Under the pieces are notes generated by a model. The model searched no databases. It saw nothing but the letters and a program-made list of their open reading frames with translations, and had not been told where the DNA came from. Position numbers and translations under genes: made by a program. This document shows positions 18,610 to 26,886 of a stretch of 60,485 nucleotides of DNA, piece after piece. The DNA is from Actinomycetota bacterium. Its GTDB lineage: Bacteria > Actinomycetota > Actinomycetes > S36-B12. Numbering within the stretch: the first letter of the stretch is position 1; each line of letters begins with the position of its first letter. The stretch is taken from contig VGBL01000009.1 in NCBI GenBank assembly GCA_016870515.1, positions 1-60,485 on the forward strand, given 5' to 3'.

Positions 18610-19107
18610 GTGCGGATCGAGACGTCGCGGCTCACGCTGACCGACTTCGCCCGGGATGAGTGGGTGGCTGTCGCTACCGGCGAGCGCGCGGAGCGACTGT
18701 GGGCGCCGGACTATCCGACCGACGGTGATGTGCAGTTGGCCAGCCTTTCACTCCTCGGCGAGACCACGCAGCCGACCGATGACGCACCATGGGGCCCCCT
18801 GCAGGTGCGCGAGCGCGCTGGCGGCATGGCCGTCGGCGGGGCTGGCTTCAAGGGACCGCCCGATGACCAGGGCGTCGTCGAGGTGGGCTACGGGTTCGCT
18901 CCCAGCGCGCGCGGTCACGGCTACGCGACCGAGGCGGTGCGCGCTCTGTGCGCATTGGCGGTGGCGCGCGGCGCCTTGGCCGTCATCGCGGAGACCGACG
19001 TCAACAACGCGGCCAGCGAGAGAGTGCTCGAGCGGTGCGGATTCGCCGTGATGTCACGCGATGCGCAGATGACGTATTGGTTCTGGGAGCCGACTACGGG
19101 CGAATGA
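18610..19107 (+). CDS. GNAT-family N-acetyltransferase
   Basis: 165-aa RimJ/RimL-like acetyltransferase. The N-terminus RIETSRLTLTDF is typical. The acetyl-CoA-binding motif A is VGYGFAPSARGHGYATEA (R/QxxGxG/A present), then DVNNAASERVLERCGF. GTG start at 18610; a TTG twelve nt upstream is an alternative. The 3' end overlaps hisN tail to tail by 14 nt. Target is unknown (protein N-terminus or small amine). Confidence 0.82.
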   Translation: MRIETSRLTLTDFARDEWVAVATGERAERLWAPDYPTDGDVQLASLSLLGETTQPTDDAPWGPLQVRERAGGMAVGGAGFKGPPDDQGVVEVGYGFAPSARGHGYATEAVRALCALAVARGALAVIAETDVNNAASERVLERCGFAVMSRDAQMTYWFWEPTTGE

Positions 19108-19882
19108 TGCGCGATGCGGCCTCGTGCAGCAGGCCATTGGTGGAGATTGCTCCCGCGCCGGACAGGATCTTGCTGTCGCCCGAGAAGGGAGTGATGGTGC
19201 CGCCGGCCTCTTCGACGACGGGCACCAGCGCGGCCAGATCCCAGATGTCGAGTTCGGGCTCGGCGGCAATGTCGACGTGCCCTTCGGCGACCAGCATGTG
19301 CGACCAGAAGTCGCCGTAGCCGCGGGTGCGCCAGGTGGAATCCATCATCTGGTCGAGACAGCCGTGCGGCCAACCGACGCCATCGCTGAATGAGAACGAC
19401 GCGTCCGACACCTCGCGAACCGCACTCACTCGACAGCGACGGTCGGCGGAGTCCTCCGGACCGCGTGTCCAGGCGCCCGCGCCCCTGGCCGCCCACCAGC
19501 GTCGCCCCATGGCCGGTGCGGCGACGACACCGACGACGACATCGTGGTCGATCGCCAGCGCGATGAGCGTCGCCCACACCGGCACGCCGCGCACGAAGTT
19601 CTTGGTGCCGTCGATCGGGTCGATGATCCAGCGCCTGCCACCGGTATCGGTGCCGCCGTACTCCTCGCCGAGAACGGGATCGTTGGGGCGCTCCTGGGCG
19701 AGCGTCTCGCGCACCATGCGCTCGACCCCGCGATCCGCCTCGGTGACGGGAGTGAGGTCGGGCTTGGTTTCGATGGCGAGGTCGTCGCGCCTGAAGGAGG
19801 CCAGTGTCATGGCGTCGGCCTGATCGGCCATGCGCAGGGCAAGGGCAAGGTCATCGTTGTAGGCGCCGGGCACGTAGGCCAC
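19094..19882 (-). CDS. hisN: Histidinol-phosphatase, inositol-monophosphatase family
   Basis: 262-aa Li-sensitive-type phosphatase. Metal residues are in LGEEYGG and in IDPIDGTKNFVRG (the DPIDGTxNF signature). The C-terminal metal Asp is in ELDIWDLAAL. The spelling matches actinobacterial HisN, which makes histidinol from its phosphate, rather than SuhB. The start is uncertain: GTG at 19882 or 19873, while an ATG at 19915 would overlap the divergent nuclease gene. Confidence 0.85.
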   Translation of the reverse strand: MAYVPGAYNDDLALALRMADQADAMTLASFRRDDLAIETKPDLTPVTEADRGVERMVRETLAQERPNDPVLGEEYGGTDTGGRRWIIDPIDGTKNFVRGVPVWATLIALAIDHDVVVGVVAAPAMGRRWWAARGAGAWTRGPEDSADRRCRVSAVREVSDASFSFSDGVGWPHGCLDQMMDSTWRTRGYGDFWSHMLVAEGHVDIAAEPELDIWDLAALVPVVEEAGGTITPFSGDSKILSGAGAISTNGLLHEAASRIIRP

Positions 19883-19909
19883 GCTATCGGCCCGCCCTAG
19901 CCTGGGCCC

Positions 19910-20413
19910 GTGCACATGCGTGGATGCCGGGCCGTCGCCGTGGGCCTGGTCGCGCTGCTCGCTGCCGGATGCTCACCGGGGTCTGGCGAGACGGGAGTGC
20001 AGCAAGGCCCCTATCCCGTGGTGCGCACCGTCGACGGCGACACCATCCGCGTCATGCGCGACGGCCAGGAGATCGTCGTTCGGCTCATCGGCATCAACAC
20101 TCCGGAGACCGTCGCACCCGACCGCCCAGTGGAGTGCTTCGGGCCCGAGGCGTCCGAGCGCACGCAGCAGCTCGTGACCGGGCAGAAGGTGTGGCTGGAG
20201 TACGACGACGTCACGGGGGAGACCGACAAGTACGACCGCACGCTCGCCTATGTTTGGCTCACGCCGGACCAGATGCTCAATGAGGAACTCGTGCGCGAGG
20301 GCTATGCCGAGGAACGCACCTATCAGGAGGGCTACCGCCATCAGGATCGGCTGCGCGACGCACAGGAGGCAGCCGAGGGTGCAGGTGCGGGATTGTGGTC
20401 GGCCTGCCCGTGA
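19910..20413 (+). CDS. Thermonuclease-family (SNase-like) lipoprotein
   Basis: 167 aa. A signal peptide ends in the lipobox LLAAGC, so the protein is anchored on the outer face of the membrane. The staphylococcal-nuclease fold shows VVRTVDGDTIRV, RLIGINTPE (catalytic Arg and Asp region), the YDRTLAYVW strand and a C-terminal AGLW. It probably degrades extracellular nucleic acid with calcium. GTG at 19910 or ATG at 19916 are both possible. It is divergent from hisN with almost no spacer. Confidence 0.87.
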   Translation: MHMRGCRAVAVGLVALLAAGCSPGSGETGVQQGPYPVVRTVDGDTIRVMRDGQEIVVRLIGINTPETVAPDRPVECFGPEASERTQQLVTGQKVWLEYDDVTGETDKYDRTLAYVWLTPDQMLNEELVREGYAEERTYQEGYRHQDRLRDAQEAAEGAGAGLWSACP

Positions 20414-20478
20414 CGTGACCGGTCCAGGCCCGAGAAGGCAGCAGCGCGGCCCGGGCTCGATGTGACGGGCGGGTGGAC

Positions 20479-21531
20479 TCAGTCGGAGTCGGCGGCGGAC
20501 CTGCTGTGAAGTAGTCGTCGCAGTGACTCCAGGCGTGCGCGCAAGTGCTCGTCGTCCCCGACGTATGCATCGAGGCCGCACTCCTCCTCGTCGTGGGTGC
20601 AGCCGCGCGGGCACGCATCCAGTCCGAGGGCGAGGTCGTCGAACGCCGCGACGACGGTGTCGGGGGAGACGTGCGCGAGCCCGAAGGATCGCACCCCGGG
20701 CGTATCGATGATCCAGCCGCCCTGTGGCAGCGGTAGCGCGACCGCCGACGTCGAGGTATGGCGCCCGCGACCGGTCACGACGTTGACTCTGCCCGTCGCT
20801 CGGTCGGCCCCCGGCACGAGTGCATTGACCAGCGTCGACTTCCCGACGCCCGAATGACCCATGAGCACCGTCACGCGATGGTCGAGATGGTCGATGACGG
20901 CGTCGAGGTCGGCGCGCACCGGTTGCTTGCCAGCACCACGGGCGACTGTCACCGCGGGCACGTCGAGGGCGGCGTAGGCATCGACCACGGGCCGGGGATC
21001 GGACAGGTCGGCCTTGGTGAGGATCAACAGTGGATCGAGCCCGGCGTCGTAGGCCGCCACGAGTGCGCGATCGACGAGTCCGAAGCGCGGTTCGGGATTG
21101 GTCAGGGAGACAACGATGCCGAGCTGGTCGGCATTGGCGACGATCACACGCTCCAGCCCGGCAGGGGAGGGCTGGCCCTCCCGTCCGGCAACGTCGTCCG
21201 CGTCGTCTGCCGTACGTCGAAGCGCCGTGGTGCGGTCTTCGATGCGCACGATGCGCGCGAGCGCGTCCGTCTGCGATGAGACGTCCCCGACGAGCCCCAC
21301 GCGATCGCCGACCACGACCCCCTTGCGGCCGAGTTCGCGGGCCTTGATGGCCAGCACGGTCTCGCCGTCATCCATCACCACCGTGAACCGGCCCCGATCG
21401 ACGGCCGTGACGAGCGCGGGCACCGCGTCGTCGTGGGCTGGTCGGTCCTTGGATCTCGGGCGCGACTTGCCTCGCGAGGGCCGGACCCGTACGTCGTCCT
21501 CGTCGAGGTGGCGATCCCGCGACGCAGCCAT
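20479..21531 (-). CDS. rsgA: Ribosome small-subunit-dependent GTPase A
   Basis: 350-aa circularly permuted GTPase that assists late 30S maturation. Order of elements: N-terminal OB fold (residues about 40-110), G4 TKAD, then G1 GHSGVGKST, G3 DTPG, and the C-terminal zinc knuckle CPRGCTHDEEECG. A basic N-terminal tail (residues 1-35) is usual for actinobacterial members. Its ATG overlaps the aroA stop by one nucleotide (TGATG), so the two genes are coupled, an arrangement also found in mycobacteria. Confidence 0.93.
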   Translation of the reverse strand: MAASRDRHLDEDDVRVRPSRGKSRPRSKDRPAHDDAVPALVTAVDRGRFTVVMDDGETVLAIKARELGRKGVVVGDRVGLVGDVSSQTDALARIVRIEDRTTALRRTADDADDVAGREGQPSPAGLERVIVANADQLGIVVSLTNPEPRFGLVDRALVAAYDAGLDPLLILTKADLSDPRPVVDAYAALDVPAVTVARGAGKQPVRADLDAVIDHLDHRVTVLMGHSGVGKSTLVNALVPGADRATGRVNVVTGRGRHTSTSAVALPLPQGGWIIDTPGVRSFGLAHVSPDTVVAAFDDLALGLDACPRGCTHDEEECGLDAYVGDDEHLRARLESLRRLLHSRSAADSD

Positions 21532-22814
21532 CAGTCACCGGCCAGCATGCCGTGCCACATGCCGGGAAAGTCAGGCAGCGTCTTGGTCGTCGCGGCCATC
21601 CCGATGACGTGCACGTCGGGTACGACCAGTCCGATCACCGCGGCGGCGGTGGCCATGCGGTGGTCGTCATAGCTCGACACCGTGGCACCGTGCAGGGCGG
21701 CCGGCTCGACGGTGATGCCGTCGCCCGTCTCGTATGCCCTGCCCCCGAGGGCGTTGATCGTCTCGACGATGGCGGCGAGTCGATCGGTCTCATGGCCGCG
21801 CAGGTGCGCGATGCCACGCATTCGCGAGGGCGATGCGGCCAGGGCGCACAGGGCAGCGATGATGGGAGTGAGCTCGCCGACGTCAAAGAGGTCGACGTCG
21901 ATGCCGCGGATGGATCCCGGTCCGGTGACCGTGAGGCCATCGTCTCCGAGGCGCACCTGCGCCCCCATCTCGGCGAGGAGCCCGCGCAAGTGGTCTCCCG
22001 CCTGCGTGGTGTGGTGAGGCCAGCCGGGCACCGTGATGGTGCCGGCGGTCGCGACCGCTGCGGCCAGGAAGGGTCCAGCGTTGGACAGGTCCGGCTCGAT
22101 TGTGCGATCGATCGCGGCGATGGGGCCGGGCGCTAGGGTCCATGTCATGCGCTCCGCGTCGAAATCGACGTGCACGCCGTGCTCGGCCAGCATGTGGAGT
22201 GTCATCGCGATGTGCGGCTGGCTCGGCAGCGAGCGTTCGGTGTGCGTGAGCGTCAAGCCCGCATCGAAGCGCGCGGCCGACAGCAGCAGGCCGCTGACGA
22301 ACTGGCTGGACGCCGATGCATCGATGTCGACGGCGCCACCCGGCACATGACCGGTGCCCTCGACTCGCAACGGTAGGAATCCGTTCGAGTCGGTGCAGGT
22401 CACGCCCAGGTCGCGCAGTGCCGAGATCATGGGCCCGAGGGGTCGCTCACGGGCGCGCGGATCACCATCGAAGGCGGTGGCGCCGTTGGCGAGGGCGGCG
22501 ACCGGCGGCACGAACCGCATGACGGTGCCCGCCAGTCCGACATCGATGGTGCCCGCGGCGACGAGTGCGCCGGGAGTGACGCGCCACGTGGCGTTGCCGT
22601 CGCCCTCGCTGCCGCGTTCCAAGGCGATGCCGAGGGCCCGCAGTGCATCGGCCATCAGGGACGTGTCACGAGCCAGCAGGGCACCGCTCACCGTCGAGGG
22701 GCCATCGGCTAGGGATGCCAGGACCAGGGCGCGGTTGGTCGCGGACTTCGAGCCAGGCACGCGAACGGTCGCATCCACGGGCTGCGTGGCAGTGGGCGCG
22801 GGCCAGGTATCCAT
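21531..22814 (-). CDS. aroA: 3-phosphoshikimate 1-carboxyvinyltransferase (EPSP synthase)
   Basis: 427-aa enzyme of the shikimate pathway joining PEP to shikimate-3-phosphate. N-terminal GSKSATNRALVLA carries the substrate Lys and Ser, the PEP loop is LAGTVMRF (class I LxGTxxRF pattern), and RERPLGPM follows. Later blocks are SSQFVSGLL, DLSNAGPFLAAA (catalytic Asp) and HKETDR-equivalent HETDRLAAI. First gene of the aroA-rsgA pair, with a 44-nt divergent spacer to the SRAP gene. Confidence 0.95.
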   Translation of the reverse strand: MDTWPAPTATQPVDATVRVPGSKSATNRALVLASLADGPSTVSGALLARDTSLMADALRALGIALERGSEGDGNATWRVTPGALVAAGTIDVGLAGTVMRFVPPVAALANGATAFDGDPRARERPLGPMISALRDLGVTCTDSNGFLPLRVEGTGHVPGGAVDIDASASSQFVSGLLLSAARFDAGLTLTHTERSLPSQPHIAMTLHMLAEHGVHVDFDAERMTWTLAPGPIAAIDRTIEPDLSNAGPFLAAAVATAGTITVPGWPHHTTQAGDHLRGLLAEMGAQVRLGDDGLTVTGPGSIRGIDVDLFDVGELTPIIAALCALAASPSRMRGIAHLRGHETDRLAAIVETINALGGRAYETGDGITVEPAALHGATVSSYDDHRMATAAAVIGLVVPDVHVIGMAATTKTLPDFPGMWHGMLAGD

Positions 22815-22858
22815 TGAGCGCGAGGGTATCTGGAGTCCCCATGAGGCAGGCTTGAGGC

Positions 22859-23680
22859 ATGTGCGGCAGGTATGCGTCCTCGCGGACCCGGGCGGTCCTC
22901 ATGCGCGAGTTCGGGGTCAACGAGGAGCCGAAGGAGGAGCTGCCCCCTCGTTTCAACATCGCGCCGACGACGGGCGTCTACGTCGTACGCGACCTGAAGG
23001 ACCGCATGGTCGATGACCGTCAGGCGCGTGTCCTTGACGTGGCGCACTGGGGTCTTATCCCCGGGTGGGCCAAGGACCCGTCGATCGGCAATCGCATGAT
23101 CAATGCGCGCGCCGAGACCGTGGCCGAGAAGCCGGCCTATCGGCGTGCGTTCACATCGCGACGCTGCATCCTTCCCGGCGACGGGTTCTACGAGTGGCAG
23201 AAGATCGATGTCCCCGAGGGCACCAAGCCTCGCAAGCAGCCCTACTTCCTGCACCCGGCCGACGGCTCGAGCCTGGCGATGGCGGGTCTCTACGAGTGGT
23301 GGCGCAATCCGCAGGTGGCCGACGACGATGCGGCCGGGGCCTGGGTGCTTTCGGCCACGATCCTCACCACCTCGGCCATTGACGACATCGGCCGCATCCA
23401 CGACCGGATGCCCGTGGTCGTTCCCCCGTCGCTCCGAGACTCCTGGCTCGATCCAGACACGCAAGGTTCCGAAGTCCTGCCCCTGCTCCTGCATCCGCCG
23501 GAGAAGGGCTACTGGGACATCTATCCGGTCTCCACGGCCGTCAACTCCGTCCGCAATCAGGGCCCCCAGCTCATGGACCGCATCGAGACGGGCGAGATCC
23601 CCGGGGCGGGAATGTGGACAGCTCCCGAGGCGTTCACCGTCTGTGCTGACCAGTCAGGCGTCGTCGATCCCGGGCCTTGA
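22859..23680 (+). CDS. SRAP-domain (HMCES/YedK) abasic-site protein
   Basis: 273-aa SOS-response-associated peptidase family protein. MCGRYA at the N-terminus exposes Cys2 after Met removal; this Cys forms the thiazolidine crosslink with abasic sites in single-stranded [42 protein letters not shown] and HDRMPVV (active-site His) are all present. It lies beside aroA-rsgA, as in mycobacteria. No LexA-like box is visible in the short spacer. Confidence 0.93.
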   Translation: MCGRYASSRTRAVLMREFGVNEEPKEELPPRFNIAPTTGVYVVRDLKDRMVDDRQARVLDVAHWGLIPGWAKDPSIGNRMINARAETVAEKPAYRRAFTSRRCILPGDGFYEWQKIDVPEGTKPRKQPYFLHPADGSSLAMAGLYEWWRNPQVADDDAAGAWVLSATILTTSAIDDIGRIHDRMPVVVPPSLRDSWLDPDTQGSEVLPLLLHPPEKGYWDIYPVSTAVNSVRNQGPQLMDRIETGEIPGAGMWTAPEAFTVCADQSGVVDPGP

Positions 23681-23741
23681 CGGCCTGCCCGCGGTATCGG
23701 CCGACCTCGCTGCCCCCTCCGTGCCGATACCCTTAGGAGCG

Positions 23742-24356
23742 ATGTCCGACGACCCTGTGGCGAGCGTCGAGACCGACGAGGAGCGCGCCGCCCGCTTCGA
23801 GCGCGATGCCCTGCCCTATCTCGACCACCTCTACGGCGCGGCCCTTCGCATGACCCGCAATCCGGCCGACGCCGAAGACCTCGTGCAGGACACCTTCGTC
23901 AAGGCCTTCGCGGCCTTCGAGTCGTTCACCGAGGGCACCAATCTCAAGGCCTGGCTGTTTCGAATCCTGACCAATGCCTACATCAACACCTACCGCAAGA
24001 AGCAGCGCCAACCACGCCAGACCGGCACCGACGAGCTCGATGACTGGCAGATGCAGCACACCCAGGCCTATGCCACCGGCCAGTTACGCTCAGCCGAGGC
24101 CGAGGCCCTCGACCGGCTGCCCAACACCGTCATCAACGATGCGCTCGCCGAGGTCCCCGAAGACTTCCGGGTCGCGGTCTACCTCGCCGATGTCGAGGGC
24201 TTCTCCTACAAAGAGATCGCCGAGATCATGGGCACGCCGGTCGGCACCGTGATGTCCCGCCTGCACCGCGGCCGCAAGATCCTGCGCACGCTGCTTGAGG
24301 ACTACGCGATCGCCGAGGGCTTCCTGCCGGCCACGACCGGGGGAGAGGTGTCATGA
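23742..24356 (+). CDS. sigR: ECF sigma factor SigR/SigH (redox stress)
   Basis: 204-aa group IV sigma factor. Region 2 contains [19 protein letters not shown] and [18 protein letters not shown]. Region 4 is [41 protein letters not shown]. These spellings are those of actinobacterial SigR/SigH, which directs thiol-oxidative stress genes. The stop overlaps the start of the anti-sigma gene as ATGA. SD AGGAG precedes the ATG. I do not see a clear GGAAT-N18-GTT autoregulatory promoter in the 60 nt upstream. Confidence 0.93.
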   Translation: MSDDPVASVETDEERAARFERDALPYLDHLYGAALRMTRNPADAEDLVQDTFVKAFAAFESFTEGTNLKAWLFRILTNAYINTYRKKQRQPRQTGTDELDDWQMQHTQAYATGQLRSAEAEALDRLPNTVINDALAEVPEDFRVAVYLADVEGFSYKEIAEIMGTPVGTVMSRLHRGRKILRTLLEDYAIAEGFLPATTGGEVS

Positions 24357-24622
24357 GTTGCGGACACCCCCACGCGACGCCGTGCCCTGAGGTCCTCTCC
24401 TGGGTCTTCGACTACCTCGATAGCGAGATCGACGACGTACGCCGGGCCGACGTGGTCGCGCATCTCGGCGAATGCCCGCCCTGTGAGGAGCAGTACGCCC
24501 TGGAGCAGACCATCAAGGCCCTGGTCCACCGCTCGTGCTGCCACGACTCCGCGCCGGCAGAGCTGCGCGTGCGCGTTATCGCCCGGATCCAGGAGATCCG
24601 GATCACCTACCGTCGGGGCTAG
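24353..24622 (+). CDS. rsrA: Zinc-binding anti-sigma factor RsrA/RshA
   Basis: 89-aa ZAS-family anti-sigma factor that holds SigR inactive and releases it on disulfide formation. Residues match the studied family members: C3, C11, H37, C41 and C44 (HLGECPPC), plus C62-C63. In the family the zinc site is C11/H37/C41/C44, and C11-C44 forms the trigger disulfide. It begins at the ATGA overlap with sigR, ensuring near-stoichiometric translation. Confidence 0.93.
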   Translation: MSCGHPHATPCPEVLSWVFDYLDSEIDDVRRADVVAHLGECPPCEEQYALEQTIKALVHRSCCHDSAPAELRVRVIARIQEIRITYRRG

Positions 24623-24670
24623 ACCGGGCATGTGCCACGATGTGGCGCCGGAACCGACCCAGGAGTAGTC

Positions 24671-24745
24671 ATGAGTAAGCGTGCCCGCAAGAAGCGCGAT
24701 CGTAAGAAGAGCGGTGCCAACCACGGCAAGCGCCCCAACTCCTAG
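24671..24745 (+). CDS. Ribosomal protein bL37, 24 aa
   Basis: Very basic peptide beginning MSKRARKKRDRKK and ending HGKRPNS, with an AGGAG five nt before the ATG. It corresponds to the small actinobacterial 50S protein bL37, seen in mycobacterial ribosome structures and encoded next to rshA/sigH there (from memory). It sits 48 nt after rsrA and 3 nt before the biotinyl gene. It is too short for most gene callers, so is easily missed. Confidence 0.85.
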   Translation: MSKRARKKRDRKKSGANHGKRPNS

Positions 24746-24748
24746 GCC

Positions 24749-24970
24749 ATGACCGCGGAGATCCGCGCCGAGATGGTGGCGCAGGTGCACTCCGTGTTCG
24801 TCGAGGCCGGTGCCGCCGTGACCGCCGGCGACACCGTGATCCTCCTGGAGTCGATGAAGATGGAGATCCCCGTCATCGTCGAGATCGATGGAGTCGTGCT
24901 CGAGATCTCCGTGGTCCCCGGCGACGTGGTCTACGAGGGCGATCTGCTCGTCACCCTCGCCTCCTCCTGA
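24749..24970 (+). CDS. Biotinyl carrier (single biotin/lipoyl-attachment domain)
   Basis: 73-aa protein consisting of one biotinyl domain. The biotin-accepting Lys is in ESMKMEIP. It resembles mycobacterial TB7.3 (Rv3221c), whose gene is also beside sigH-rshA. It would act as a carrier for a carboxylase encoded elsewhere; no carboxylase or carboxyltransferase gene lies nearby. The stop codon overlaps the next ATG by one nucleotide. Confidence 0.9.
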   Translation: MTAEIRAEMVAQVHSVFVEAGAAVTAGDTVILLESMKMEIPVIVEIDGVVLEISVVPGDVVYEGDLLVTLASS

Positions 24971-25833
24971 TGGCCGGTCCCTACGTCGTCACGCATGACG
25001 ACACCGCGACTGCCTTCGGTAGCGGAGACGTTCCCGTCCTGGCCACACCTCGCCTCATCGCCTGGCTCGAGGCCGCCACGGTCGAGGCGATCACCGATCT
25101 GCCAGACGGGCACACGTCGGTGGGCACGCGCGTTGACATCGAGCACCTGCTGGCCTCCCCCGTCGGGGCGGCGGTGACCGCGCACGCGCAGGTCGTGCAT
25201 CGCGACGATCGCCTCGTGCGATTCGAGGTCACGGCATTCCACGACGTCGGGGATGGGCCGGTGCTCGTGGGCCACGGGCACGTCACGCGAGTCGTCGTGA
25301 ACCGGGAGAGGTTCGTCGATCGCTCCACCCCGGCCCTCATCATCCGCCCGATCGTGCCCAGCGAGTGGGCTGCCACCGGCGAACTCGTCGTCGACGCCTA
25401 CCGCGCCGGCTACGGCCTATCGGGTGCCTCAGACGATTACGCCCACGTCGTTCGCGACGTGGCCGGGCGCGCGGGCCACTCCGAGGTGCTGGTTGCGCTC
25501 CAGGGGGATCGCCTCATCGGATCGGTCACCTTGCTCCAGCCGGGCACGTCGATGGCGGAAGTCTGCCGGCCCGGGGAGGTGGAGTTCCGGTTCATGGGCG
25601 TCGACCCGGCCGCCTGGGGTCGGGGCGTGGGGCGCGCCCTCGTGCAGGAGGTCATCGCTCGGGCGGGAGATCGGACGGTGGTCTGCAGCGTCATCGAGGG
25701 CAACGAGCCCGCGGCGGCCCTCTATCGCTCCTGCGGCTTCACGGCCGCCGCGGACCGCGACTGGGTGCCGGTGCCCGGGGTCATGCTCCGCGTCTTCGTC
25801 CGGCCCCCGGAGCAGCCCGTCGGGGGCGGCTGA
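24970..25833 (+). CDS. FlK-like hotdog thioesterase fused to GNAT acetyltransferase
   Basis: 287-aa two-domain protein. Residues about 5-115 form a hotdog resembling the thioesterase FlK family: VTHDDTATAFGSGDVPVLATPRL, AWLEAATVEAI, GTRVDIEHL and VGHGHVTRVVVNRERF. Residues about 122-280 form a GNAT domain with RPIVPSEW, VEFRFMGVDPAAWGRGVGRALV (acetyl-CoA motif) and NEPAAALYRSCGF. One frame runs through both with no stop or internal SD at the junction, so the fusion looks real. Translation is coupled to the biotinyl gene. Confidence 0.8.
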   Translation: MAGPYVVTHDDTATAFGSGDVPVLATPRLIAWLEAATVEAITDLPDGHTSVGTRVDIEHLLASPVGAAVTAHAQVVHRDDRLVRFEVTAFHDVGDGPVLVGHGHVTRVVVNRERFVDRSTPALIIRPIVPSEWAATGELVVDAYRAGYGLSGASDDYAHVVRDVAGRAGHSEVLVALQGDRLIGSVTLLQPGTSMAEVCRPGEVEFRFMGVDPAAWGRGVGRALVQEVIARAGDRTVVCSVIEGNEPAAALYRSCGFTAAADRDWVPVPGVMLRVFVRPPEQPVGGG

Positions 25834-25910
25834 GCCGACCCGCCGGGCCGTCACGCCTAGCCCCACCGTGACCTTTCTGTTACCTTCTTTGGGCCGGCCT
25901 TGCCAGGTCG

Positions 25911-26103
25911 GCCGCCTGGCACATGCCGAGTCCTGCCCGTGCCGGGCGCACCATCCGCGGGCAGGAGCGGGGGACCCACCGGGGTCCGGACCCCCATCCG
26001 GGCCCACGGCCGGCCTGTTTGCACCGCCGGTCTTGGGGTGAAGCCACGCATGCGTGGCCGGCTGACCCTCCGGCCGAACCCGACAGCTGACCCCGCAGGC
26101 GCC
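25911..26103 (+). promoter_or_regulatory. c-di-AMP riboswitch (ydaO/yuaA type) for the M23 peptidase
   Basis: A 193-nt leader with the conserved ydaO blocks in order: GCCGAGTCCTG, GGAGCGGGGGACCCACCGGGG, TTGGGGTGAAGCC and CCCGACAGCTGACCCCG. P1 closes perfectly between CGCCTG (25913-25918) and CAGGCG (26096-26101). The SD GGAGG (26104-26108) starts right after P1 and lies four nt before the ATG. In actinobacteria this class controls cell-wall hydrolases, and the next gene is one. The 5' boundary is taken from the P1 helix. Confidence 0.9.
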
Positions 26104-26112
26104 GGAGGACGC

Positions 26113-26871
26113 ATGGACCGTCGCACGACGTTCCACAGCCTGGCGGCGATCGCCGTCTCGGCCGTCGCGGCCGCGACCCTCCTCGCGTTGCCCACGGCAT
26201 CGCAGGCCTCCTCCTCGTCGTCGTCGGCCGCGGCGCGAGCCGCCGCCGCGGCCCCCGAGCTCAAGAAGGGCGATCGCGGCGAGCCGGTGAAGGTGCTGCA
26301 GCGCGCCCTCAAGGTGCGCGTCTCCGGATACTTCGGGCCCGTCACCCACATCGCGGTCGTGAACTTCCAGGAGGCAAACGGCCTCAAGGCCAATGGCATC
26401 GTCGGCATCGACACCTGGACGGCTCTGGGTGCCGAGGTCGCGCGTGCCGCGGCCGACAGCGACGAGTCCTTCGGTGACAAGGAGGTTGATGGTCGCTACT
26501 GCCCCGCGGTCGACTTCACCTACGGCGACGGCATGGGGGCCGGCAGAAGCCACATGGGGTTTGACCTGCTCGGCAAGGCGGGCTCGCCCATCTACGCCGT
26601 CGACGCCGGCCGCGTCACCCGCAGCGGCTACCAGGGCAACGGCGCCCTCATCCTCGACATCACGGGCAAGGGTGGCCAGATGATCTTCTACGGCCACTTC
26701 TCCACGATCTTCTTCGGCGAGGGCGACAAGGTCAAGGCCGGGCAGCTGATCGGCCTCATGGGCGACACGGGCTCGTCGGGCGCCGTGCACCTGCACATCG
26801 AGTTGCGCCCCAGCGGCTGGTCCGGGTCCGCGGTCGATATCGAGCCGCTGGTCCGCAAGCTTTGCGCCTGA
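26113..26871 (+). CDS. Secreted M23 peptidase with peptidoglycan-binding domain
   Basis: 252-aa exported endopeptidase. A signal peptide (residues 1-35, ending in an Ala/Ser-rich stretch) is followed by a peptidoglycan-binding type 1 domain at about 48-105 (KGDRGEPVKVLQRAL, GIVGIDTWTAL). The LytM/M23 zinc-peptidase domain spans about 130-250 with metal residues in HMGFD and HLHIE. It cleaves cross-links of the wall during growth. The gene is under a c-di-AMP riboswitch, tying wall hydrolysis to turgor signalling. Confidence 0.92.
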   Translation: MDRRTTFHSLAAIAVSAVAAATLLALPTASQASSSSSSAAARAAAAAPELKKGDRGEPVKVLQRALKVRVSGYFGPVTHIAVVNFQEANGLKANGIVGIDTWTALGAEVARAAADSDESFGDKEVDGRYCPAVDFTYGDGMGAGRSHMGFDLLGKAGSPIYAVDAGRVTRSGYQGNGALILDITGKGGQMIFYGHFSTIFFGEGDKVKAGQLIGLMGDTGSSGAVHLHIELRPSGWSGSAVDIEPLVRKLCA

Positions 26872-26886
26872 GCACGCGCGTATTCG

